This document shows positions 1 through 5,554 of a DNA stretch of 5,554 nt, piece by piece; the first letter of the stretch is position 1; the number at the start of each line of letters is the position of its first letter. The DNA is from DATGMB01 sp035293845. GTDB taxonomy: Bacteria > Acidobacteriota > Terriglobia > Bryobacterales > Bryobacteraceae. Under the pieces are notes generated by a model. It was given only the letters and a program-made list of their open reading frames with translations, searched no databases and was not told the origin of the DNA. A program made the position numbers and the translations under genes. The stretch spans positions 1 through 5,554 of the forward strand of contig DATGMB010000028.1 of NCBI GenBank assembly GCA_035293845.1, written 5' to 3'.

Positions 1-1
1 C

Positions 2-1690
2 CTGGTTTCGGCATTCGTTTCCCTGACGCTCACCCCGATGATGTGCTCGCGCCTGCTGCGCCATAAGCCGCCGAGCGAGCAGGGCCGGCTCTACCACGCC
101 TCCGAACGCGTGTTCGAGGCGATCATCGCTTTTTACGGCCGCACTCTGACGGTGGTGCTGCGCCATCGCTTCCTGACGATTTGCATTGCGCTCGCAACCC
201 TCGGGCTCACCGGCTATCTCTATATCGTCATTCCGAAGGGCTTCTTCCCGGTGCAGGACACCGGCGTCATCCTGGGCATTTCGGAGGCTCCGCAGACCGT
301 CTCTTTCCGCGCCATGGCGGATCGGCAGCAGGCGCTTTCCGATGTGATCCTCAAGGATCCGGCGGTGGAAAGCCTGTCGTCCTTCATCGGCATCGACGGC
401 ACGAACACCACACTCAACAGCGGCCGCATCCAGATCAACCTGAAGCCGCTCGAAGAGCGCAAGGTCAGCGCGACGGAAGTGATCCGGCGGCTGCAGCCGG
501 CGCTGGCGGCTGTTCAGGGCATCACGCTCTACATGCAGCCGGTGCAGGACCTGACGGTGGAAGACCGCGTGAGCCGCACGCAATACCAGTACAGCCTGGA
601 AGACCCGGACGCCAAGGAGCTGAGCTACTGGGCGACCCGGCTCGTCGACCGGCTCAAGAACAACCCCCAGCTTCGCGACCTCGCGAGCGACCAGCAGAAC
701 ACGGGCCTGCAGACGCGCCTCGCCATCGACCGCAATACCGCCTCGCGCCTCGGCATCACGCCGCAGACGATCGACGATACGTTGTACGACGCCTTCGGCC
801 AGCGCCAGGTCGCGACCATGTTCACGCAATTGAACCAGTACCGTGTGGTACTGGAAATCAAGCCCGAGTTCCAGCACGGCCCGGCGGATCTCAGCAAGGT
901 GTTCATCCGCTCCACGTCCGGCGGTCAGGTGCCCATGGCGGCGTTCACGCGGTGGGAGCAGACCACCGCGCCGCTGGTGGTCAATCACCAGGGGCAGTTT
1001 CCGGTGACCACGCTTTCGTTCAACCTGGCGCCGGGCGCATCGCTCGGCGACGCCGTGCGCGAAATCGACACCGCGAAGCGGGATCTCGGCATCCCGCAAA
1101 GCGTGCAGGCGGATTTTCAGGGGACCGCCAGGGCCTTCATCACTTCGCTGGCGAACGAGCCGATCCTGATTCTGGCGGCCGTGATCACGGTCTACATCGT
1201 ACTTGGGGTGCTGTACGAAAGCTACATCCACCCGATTACGATCCTCTCCACGCTGCCCTCCGCCGCAGTGGGCGCGCTGCTCGCCCTCATGCTGACCAAG
1301 ACCGAGCTGAGCGTCATCGGGCTGATCGGCATCGTGCTGCTGATCGGCATTGTGGAGAAGAATGCCATCATGATGATCGACTTCGCGCTCGAAAAGGAGC
1401 GCAAGGAAGGCGAGCAGCCGTTCGAAGCCATCTACCAGGCGTGCCTGCTGCGCTTCCGTCCCATCATCATGACCACGATGGCGGCGCTGCTGGGCGGCGT
1501 GCCGCTGGCGCTCGGCACGGGCGTGGGCAGCGAGTTGCGCCGGCCGCTCGGCATCGCGATCGTCGGCGGCCTGATCTTCAGCCAGTTGCTGACGCTGTAC
1601 ACGACGCCAGTAATCTATCTCGGCTTTGCGAGCCTGGCGCGGCGGTTCGGGCGCGCGAAGCAGCCGGCGACCGAGGCGGCGCATGTATGA
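2..1690 (+). CDS. mdtB: RND multidrug efflux transporter subunit, MdtB-like (5' end outside window)
   Basis: This is the C-terminal 562 residues of an inner-membrane proton/drug antiporter of the RND HAE-1 family, roughly half of the usual ~1030. The reading frame is open to the left edge, so the gene starts upstream. Visible in order are the end of TM6 (LTLTPMMCSRLL), TM7 followed by IPKGFFPVQD, the second periplasmic porter domain (DPAVESLSSFIGIDGTN, QINLKPLEER, QDLTVEDRVSRTQYQY, DAFGQRQV), then TM8-TM12 with YIVLGVLYESYIHPITILSTLPS. The Lys of the TM10 proton relay (AcrB K940 equivalent) is at 1358-1360 within GIVEKNAIMMIDF, and the TM11 LRFRPI motif is present. From remembered E. coli sequences it resembles MdtB (GVDGTN, TQDLTIDTQVSRTQYQF) more than MdtC. 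It precedes an MdtC-like gene on the same strand, the canonical B-C order, so the two products probably form one mixed trimer. One oddity is Glu just before the relay Lys, where E. coli MdtB has Lys. The family call is near certain and the MdtB orthology is inferred. Confidence 0.93.
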   Translation: MVSAFVSLTLTPMMCSRLLRHKPPSEQGRLYHASERVFEAIIAFYGRTLTVVLRHRFLTICIALATLGLTGYLYIVIPKGFFPVQDTGVILGISEAPQTVSFRAMADRQQALSDVILKDPAVESLSSFIGIDGTNTTLNSGRIQINLKPLEERKVSATEVIRRLQPALAAVQGITLYMQPVQDLTVEDRVSRTQYQYSLEDPDAKELSYWATRLVDRLKNNPQLRDLASDQQNTGLQTRLAIDRNTASRLGITPQTIDDTLYDAFGQRQVATMFTQLNQYRVVLEIKPEFQHGPADLSKVFIRSTSGGQVPMAAFTRWEQTTAPLVVNHQGQFPVTTLSFNLAPGASLGDAVREIDTAKRDLGIPQSVQADFQGTARAFITSLANEPILILAAVITVYIVLGVLYESYIHPITILSTLPSAAVGALLALMLTKTELSVIGLIGIVLLIGIVEKNAIMMIDFALEKERKEGEQPFEAIYQACLLRFRPIIMTTMAALLGGVPLALGTGVGSELRRPLGIAIVGGLIFSQLLTLYTTPVIYLGFASLARRFGRAKQPATEAAHV

Positions 1691-1704
1691 GTGCGGCATT
1701 TTCT

Positions 1705-1799
1705 TCACCGCGGAGACTCGGAGGGCGCAGAGGGGACGCAGAGAACGCCATAACAGAATTCTCCGCAGTTCCTCCGTGCTCTCTGCGTCTCTGCGGTGA
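1705..1799. repeat. Imperfect 43-bp inverted repeat with 9-bp loop between the two pump genes
   Basis: The left arm (1705-1747, beginning TCACCGCGGAGAC) and the right arm (1757-1799, ending GTCTCTGCGGTGA) are reverse complements at 30 of 43 positions, counted by eye. Six further positions would be G-U pairs in the + strand RNA, giving 36 of 43 paired around the loop at 1748-1756. The arms are built from degenerate GCAGAG/GACGCAGAG-like units. The element fills most of the 130-bp gap between the mdtB-like stop and the mdtC-like start and lies wholly outside both genes. I recall similar CACCGCAGAGACGCAGAG sequences as dispersed intergenic repeats in Acidobacteria and some other environmental phyla. 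Whether this copy acts as an RNA structure, a partial terminator or an inert repeat cannot be told from the sequence. There is no T tract after it. Confidence 0.85.
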
Positions 1800-1820
1800 G
1801 GTGTTAGCCCGGGGCACAGT

Positions 1821-4800
1821 ATGAGCCTCTCCACTCCTTTTATCCAGCGTCCCGCCGGCACCACGCTGCTCACCGTCGCCATCGCGCTGGCTGGCGCGGT
1901 GGCCTACCAGATCCTGCCCGTTTCACCGATTCCGCAAGTCGAGTTCCCCACCATTTCGGTCAATGCCAACCTCCCCGGCGCCAGTCCGGAGACCATGGCC
2001 TCTTCGGTCGCCACGCCGCTCGAACGGCAGCTCGGCCGTATCGCCGGCATCACGGAGATGACCTCCACATCGAGTCTCGGCTCCACGTCCATCACCTTGC
2101 AGTTCGACCTGAACCGCAACATCGATGCCGCCTCGCGCGACGTCCAGGCCGCCATCAACGCCGCCCGCGGCCAGCTCCCGGCCAACCTCCCCGCGAATCC
2201 CAACTACCGGAAGATCAACCCCTCCGATGCTCCCATCCTGATGCTCGCCATCACGTCGGATATCTACGGCAAGGACCGGATGTACGACGCCGCCTCGTCG
2301 ATCCTTCAGCAAAAGCTGTCGCAAATTGAAGGAGTCGGGCAGGTTTTCATCTGGGGCGGTTCGCTGCCGGCGGTGCGTGTCGACGTGAATCCGACGCTTC
2401 TGAACAACTACGGCGTCGACCTGGAAGACGTACGCTCCACGCTGGCGGCCGCCAATGCCAACCGTCCCAAGGGAGCCCTTTCGGATGCACGCGAGACTTC
2501 GACGCTGGCCACCACGGACCAACTCCTGCACGCCGCCGAATACCGCCCCCTGGTGGTGCACTACCGCGCCAACGGCGCCGTGCTGCTGAGCGACGTCGCG
2601 AGCGTGAGCGATTCCGTCGAGGATCTGCGCGCCGCCGGCATGTTCAACTCGAAGCCCGCCATCAACGTGGTCGTATTCCGCCAGCCCGGCGCGAACATGA
2701 TCGAAACCTGCGACCGCGTGCGCGCGCAGCTCCCCACCCTTCAGGCCGAGATTCCGCCCGGCATGAAGCTCTCGGTCGGCATGGATCGCACCACCACGAT
2801 TCGCGCCTCCATCCGCGATATCGAGTTCACCATGATGATCTCGATCGGGCTCGTGATTCTGGTGGTTTTCCTTTTCCTGCGCAGCCCGCGGACCACCTTC
2901 ATTCCCGCCATCGCCGTTCCGGTGTCGCTCATCGGCACCTTCGGCGTCATGTATGCGCTCGGCTACAGCATCGACAACCTCTCGCTGATGGCGCTCACGA
3001 TCGCCACGGGTTTCGTGGTGGATGACGCCATCGTGGTCATCGAAAACATCTCCCGCCACCTCGAAGCGGGCATGAAGCCGATGCAGGCGACCCTGCTCGG
3101 CGCCCAGGAGATCGGCTCCACGGTGGTCACGATGAGCATTTCGCTCGTGGCCGTGTTCATTCCCATTCTGCTGATGACCGGAATCGTCGGCCGGCTGTTC
3201 CGCGAGTTCGCCGTCACGCTTTCGGTCGCCATCCTGATCTCGATGGCGGTATCCCTGACCGCCACCCCGATGATGTGCTCGCGTCTCCTCAAGAGCCACG
3301 GCGAGGAGCGCCACGGATGGATTTACCGCTTGAGCGAGCGCGGCTTCGACCTGATCCTCGCCTTCTATACCCGCACCTTATCCTGGGTGCTGCGCCACCA
3401 GCCTCTGATGCTGGTGGTCACGCTGGGCACGATCGCGCTCACCGGCTATCTCTATGTGATTGTGCCGAAGGGCTTCTTCCCGCAGCAGGATACCGGGCGC
3501 CTGACCGGCACCATTTATGCCGATCAATCGGTTTCCTTCCAGTCCATGAACACGCTGCTGAAGAAATTCGCGGACGCGGTCCAGCAGGATCCCGACGTTC
3601 AGATGTTGCTGGCTTCGACCGGCGGGGGCGGGGGCGGCGGCGGTGTCAATCAGGGCCGCATGTTCATTACGTTAAGGGAGGACCGCGTTCTTACCGCCGA
3701 TGAAGTGATCGCCCGGATCCGCCGCGGCCCCGCTGCCCACATCCCCGGCGGCACGCTCTTCCTGCAGGCCGTGCAGGACCTCCGCATCGGCGGACGCGGC
3801 AGTGCTGCCCAGTACCAGTTCACCCTGCAGGGCGACAATCTCGCCGACCTTGCCGAGTGGGCTCCCAAAATGCAGCACGCCATGCAGCGCATCCCCGGCG
3901 TGGTCGACCTCAACAGCGACCAGCAGAACAGGGGGCTGGAAGCCTCGCTCGCCATCGATCGCCAGACCGCCGCGCGCATGGGCATCTCCGCCCAGGCGAT
4001 CGATCAGACGCTCTACGATGCCTTCGGCCAGCGCCAGGTTTCCACCATGTACACGCAGTTGAACCAGTACCACGTGGTGATGGAGGCCGCCCCGGAGTTC
4101 TGGCAGAATCCCGACGGGCTGCGCTATCTCTATGTGAAGGGCACGCGCGGCGAAGTGCCGCTCAGCGCTTTTACGCACTACCAGGCCAACACCAGCCCGT
4201 TGCTCATCAACCATTCCGGACAGTTCCCTTCGGTGACGATCAGCTTCAATCTCGCGCCAGGCAAGCCGCTGGGAGACGCCGTCGAGGAGATCCTGGGTAT
4301 CCAGCGCTCGCTCGGCATCCCGTCCTCGATTCACGGCAGCTTCTCCGGTACCGCGCAGGCGTTCCAGGATTCGCTGGCCAACGAGCCCATCCTGGTGGCC
4401 GCCGCGCTGATCGCGGTCTACATTGTGCTTGGGATGTTGTACGAGAGCCTGATCCACCCCGTCACGATCCTCTCGACGCTGCCTTCAGCCGGCGTCGGCG
4501 CGCTGCTGGCGCTGATGTTGACCAGGACCGATCTCAGCGTGATCGCGCTGATCGGCATCATCCTGCTGATCGGCATCGTGAAGAAGAACGCGATCATGAT
4601 GATCGACTTCGCCGTGGAAGCCGAGCGGCGGGAAGGCCTGACACCCAGGGAATCGATCTTCCAGGCAGCCAAGCTCCGCTTCCGCCCGATCACGATGACC
4701 ACCATGGCCGCCCTGCTCGGCGGGCTGCCGCTGGCGCTGGGCGCCGGGCCCGGCAGCGAGCTGCGGCGGCCGCTCGGCATTGCGATCGTCGGCGGCCTGA

Positions 4801-4895
4801 CGCTGAGCCAGTTACTCACACTGTATACGACACCGGTGGTTTACCTGTATCTCGACCGCTTCCGGCTCGCCCTGGCGCGGCTGCGGGGCAGGTAA
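1821..4895 (+). CDS. mdtC: RND multidrug efflux transporter subunit, MdtC-like (complete)
   Basis: This is a complete 1024-residue RND HAE-1 proton/drug antiporter of the inner membrane, the normal family length. TM1 is near residues 12-30. The first porter domain follows (GASPETMASSVATPLER, NPSDAPI, PKGAL, ATVxDSVxDLR-type AAGM). TM2-TM6 span about 338-490 and include the TM4 acidic pair D401/D402 in GFVVDDAIVVIENI (AcrB D407/D408). TM7 leads to PKGFFPQQD near 549-557. The second porter domain contains an 8-Gly run at 601-608, QDLRIGGRGSAAQYQF and DAFGQRQVSTMY. TM8-TM12 carry K922 (AcrB K940) and LRFRPI. All proton-relay residues are therefore present. The N-terminal half is closest to my memory of E. 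coli MdtC, and the preceding gene is MdtB-like. The ATG at 1821 is the only reasonable start: a stop lies in frame at 1797-1799 with no start codon between, and FIQRPAGTTLL fits the family N-terminus. Ribosome binding is weak: the best candidate, GAGGTG at 1798-1803, is 17 bases away. The probable substrates are amphiphilic drugs or bile-salt-like compounds, but specificity is unknown. Confidence 0.95.
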   Translation: MSLSTPFIQRPAGTTLLTVAIALAGAVAYQILPVSPIPQVEFPTISVNANLPGASPETMASSVATPLERQLGRIAGITEMTSTSSLGSTSITLQFDLNRNIDAASRDVQAAINAARGQLPANLPANPNYRKINPSDAPILMLAITSDIYGKDRMYDAASSILQQKLSQIEGVGQVFIWGGSLPAVRVDVNPTLLNNYGVDLEDVRSTLAAANANRPKGALSDARETSTLATTDQLLHAAEYRPLVVHYRANGAVLLSDVASVSDSVEDLRAAGMFNSKPAINVVVFRQPGANMIETCDRVRAQLPTLQAEIPPGMKLSVGMDRTTTIRASIRDIEFTMMISIGLVILVVFLFLRSPRTTFIPAIAVPVSLIGTFGVMYALGYSIDNLSLMALTIATGFVVDDAIVVIENISRHLEAGMKPMQATLLGAQEIGSTVVTMSISLVAVFIPILLMTGIVGRLFREFAVTLSVAILISMAVSLTATPMMCSRLLKSHGEERHGWIYRLSERGFDLILAFYTRTLSWVLRHQPLMLVVTLGTIALTGYLYVIVPKGFFPQQDTGRLTGTIYADQSVSFQSMNTLLKKFADAVQQDPDVQMLLASTGGGGGGGGVNQGRMFITLREDRVLTADEVIARIRRGPAAHIPGGTLFLQAVQDLRIGGRGSAAQYQFTLQGDNLADLAEWAPKMQHAMQRIPGVVDLNSDQQNRGLEASLAIDRQTAARMGISAQAIDQTLYDAFGQRQVSTMYTQLNQYHVVMEAAPEFWQNPDGLRYLYVKGTRGEVPLSAFTHYQANTSPLLINHSGQFPSVTISFNLAPGKPLGDAVEEILGIQRSLGIPSSIHGSFSGTAQAFQDSLANEPILVAAALIAVYIVLGMLYESLIHPVTILSTLPSAGVGALLALMLTRTDLSVIALIGIILLIGIVKKNAIMMIDFAVEAERREGLTPRESIFQAAKLRFRPITMTTMAALLGGLPLALGAGPGSELRRPLGIAIVGGLTLSQLLTLYTTPVVYLYLDRFRLALARLRGR
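3621..3644 (+). repeat. G-rich simple repeat encoding eight consecutive glycines in the MdtC-like protein
   Basis: Eight Gly codons (GGC/GGG/GGT) form a nearly pure G/C tract that includes two runs of five G. It encodes residues 601-608 in the second periplasmic porter domain, at the place where E. coli MdtC, as I remember it, has a short TGGSRVNSG loop. The tract is a whole number of codons and the frame is intact on both sides. Such a tract is a candidate for replication slippage. It lies in a surface loop, so small length changes would probably be tolerated. Confidence 0.8.
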
Positions 4896-4987
4896 GTGCC
4901 GGACGAGAGCGCACGCTCCCCAGCTCTGAATACCTGAGGGCCGGCATCGATTGTGTCAACTGCCTTCCTGGGCTCCGTTCTGATTCC

Positions 4988-5381
4988 TCAGATCACATAG
5001 ACCCGCACTGGATTACTCGGCCCGAAGGCCGTCGTCAGCCTCAACGTCTGTGGTGCCTCATTGGGCAGCAGCAGCACGTTCACCTGGAACACGCCGTAGA
5101 GCAGACCGGGCGCCGTGCCGGCGTAAAGAACCGGCAACTCTTTCCCGGACGAGTCCGTCACTCCCCAGCCGTCAAACAGCGGATTCGCGCGGAGATCGCA
5201 TTCACGACGGGGAAATCATCCGAGGTGGTCGTGCCCACGATCCATACGTTCCCGGCCGGGTCTACCGTTGCGTCGTACGGGAGACTCCGCAAGTCGGCGC
5301 GAATTCGAGCTGCACCTGTCCGCTCGCCACCGACGCCACGATGGCAAACATCGCCAACCGTTTCCTCAATACGCGCATCAT
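4988..5381 (-). pseudogene. Decayed secreted propeller-repeat protein with Solibacter-type C-terminal domain
   Basis: Three fragments of one protein follow each other on the - strand in three different frames. Fragment A (from ATG 5381 or 5378) reads MMRVLRKRLAMFAIVASVAS, a plausible signal peptide, and hits a TAG at 5264-5262. Fragment B, recognisable from about 5310 to 5196, contains LRSLPYDATVDPAGNVWIVG followed by TTTSDDFPVVNAI, the signature of an SBBP-type beta-propeller repeat, and ends at a TGA at 5160-5158. Fragment C, from about 5200, reads NPLFDGWGV, then VLYAGTAPGLLYGVFQVNV, and ends ...NPVRVYVI before TGA at 4990-4988, matching the TIGR03437-like C-terminal domain as I know it. 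Known members have several hundred residues and many repeats. Here the whole locus encodes only about 130, so most of the propeller also seems to be missing. Two frame changes in under 400 bp, beside clean neighbouring genes, argue for real decay, although sequencing error is not excluded. It faces the pump operon convergently, and its 5' end is 61 bp from the divergent carboxylase gene. Confidence 0.75.
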
Positions 5382-5388
5382 CCTCCTC
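5382..5388 (-). promoter_or_regulatory. Ribosome-binding site of the decayed secreted-protein gene
   Basis: On the - strand GAGGAGG directly precedes the double ATG at 5381 and 5378. Counting from the first GAGG, the spacer is 3 bases to the first ATG and 6 to the second, so the second ATG (5378) is the better-placed start. A good Shine-Dalgarno followed by a signal-peptide-like sequence shows that the start region of this broken gene is preserved. Confidence 0.55.
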
Positions 5389-5426
5389 GTCCTAAGACCC
5401 GCGCCGCGGAGGGCCAACTACACCCC

Positions 5427-5435
5427 TGATAACAT
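5427..5435 (+). promoter_or_regulatory. Extended -10 promoter element for the carboxylase gene, probable leaderless start
   Basis: TGATAACAT contains a TGn extension (5427-5429) and a -10 hexamer TAACAT (5430-5435; consensus TATAAT). It ends 7 bases before the GTG at 5443, which is the usual distance from a -10 box to the transcription start, so the mRNA would begin at or next to the start codon. No Shine-Dalgarno precedes the GTG, which agrees with leaderless translation. I see no TTGACA-like -35 at the right spacing; an extended -10 can work without one. This AT-rich stretch stands out from GC-rich surroundings. Confidence 0.5.
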
Positions 5436-5442
5436 ATCCTTC

Positions 5443-5554
5443 GTGAATCGCCTCGAAGAACTCCGCCGGCGCCACGCCGCGGCCGAGCAGGGCGGCGGGC
5501 CCGAGCGCCGCGCCCGCCAGCACAAGGAGGGCAAACTCTCCGCCCGCGAGCGCA
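5443..5554 (+). CDS. Acyl-CoA carboxylase, carboxyltransferase (beta) subunit, N-terminus (3' end outside window)
   Basis: Only the first 37 residues are inside the window: a start region (V/M)NRLEELRRRHAAAEQGGG, then PERRARQHKEGKLSARER. The pattern LEELRRRxxxAxxGGGxxRxxxQHxxGKLxARER is the well-known N-terminus of the carboxyltransferase subunit of propionyl-/methylcrotonyl-/acetyl-CoA carboxylases and of the related methylmalonyl-CoA decarboxylase alpha subunit. This subunit moves the carboxyl group from biotin to the acyl-CoA in the cytoplasm. Members are about 510-550 aa, so nearly all of the gene lies to the right. The GTG at 5443 is chosen because the family similarity begins right there and no in-frame ATG lies between the upstream promoter-like element and it. 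It is transcribed away from the decayed - strand gene. The substrate cannot be decided from this piece, so no gene symbol is given. No functional link to the efflux pump is evident. Confidence 0.85.
   Translation, partial: MNRLEELRRRHAAAEQGGGPERRARQHKEGKLSARER

Noticed and set aside
1705..1799. Considered as a Rho-independent terminator, CRISPR repeat pair or miniature transposable element
   Set aside because: There is no T tract after the hairpin, only two inverted arms rather than regularly spaced direct repeats, and no visible target-site duplication or transposase-like ends. It is listed simply as an inverted repeat.
181..1824. A 547-codon open frame overlapping the MdtB-like gene
   Set aside because: It is a shifted-frame shadow of a GC-rich gene: its translation is rich in Arg, Ala, Gly and His with no domain, while the other frame is a clear RND protein.
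1923..3314. A 463-codon - strand open frame opposite the MdtC-like gene
   Set aside because: The translation is low-complexity (His, Arg, Gly, Asp rich), matches no family I know and lies fully antisense to a well-supported gene.
3621..3644. G-quadruplex from the G-rich glycine tract
   Set aside because: Only two runs reach five G and the remaining runs are GG, so a stable three-layer quadruplex is not well supported.
3672..4457. A 261-codon - strand open frame within the MdtC-like gene
   Set aside because: It is an antisense shadow with no family resemblance and no ribosome-binding site.
4907..4918. Small hairpin (GAGC/GCTC arms) just after the MdtC-like stop, considered as a terminator
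   Set aside because: The stem is only 4-5 bp with a very small loop and is not followed by a T tract.
3857..5395. A 512-codon + strand open frame running past the end of the MdtC-like gene into the downstream region
   Set aside because: Its first two thirds are a frame-shifted reading of the RND gene, and its tail is antisense to the recognisable secreted-protein fragments. It has no coherent domain.

Overview
The window reads as a piece of an acidobacterial chromosome, probably of the Solibacter/Bryobacter type. This is inferred from GC-rich coding DNA, the remains of a secreted protein with an SBBP-type propeller motif and a Solibacter-type (TIGR03437-like) C-terminal domain, and an intergenic repeat of the CACCGCAGAGACGCAGAG kind that I recall as common in such genomes. 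No database search was possible, so the taxonomic call is moderate.

Positions 2-4895 hold two consecutive genes on the + strand for inner-membrane RND (HAE-1) drug-efflux transporters. The first is cut by the left edge and matches MdtB (MuxB). The second is complete (1024 aa) and matches MdtC (MuxC). Together they would form a heterotrimeric proton-driven pump. The periplasmic adaptor (MdtA-like) would be expected upstream, outside the window, and no outer-membrane channel gene is present here. The two cistrons are separated by 130 bp, most of which is a 95-bp imperfect inverted repeat able to form a long hairpin.

Positions 4896-5442 contain no intact gene. On the - strand, 5381-4988 carries a short decayed gene: a ribosome-binding site and signal peptide, then a single propeller-repeat motif, then a C-terminal domain, each in a different reading frame. 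The 92 bp between it and the end of the mdtC-like gene (4896-4987) show no convincing terminator or gene.

From 5443 to the right edge a new + strand gene begins with GTG. Its first 37 residues match the N-terminus of the carboxyltransferase (beta) subunit of a biotin-dependent acyl-CoA carboxylase. An extended -10 promoter element sits exactly where it would start transcription at the GTG, suggesting a leaderless mRNA.

I found no sign of an undescribed multi-gene system. The items most worth a second look are the hairpin repeat between the pump subunits, the collapsed secreted-protein gene and the leaderless start of the carboxylase gene.
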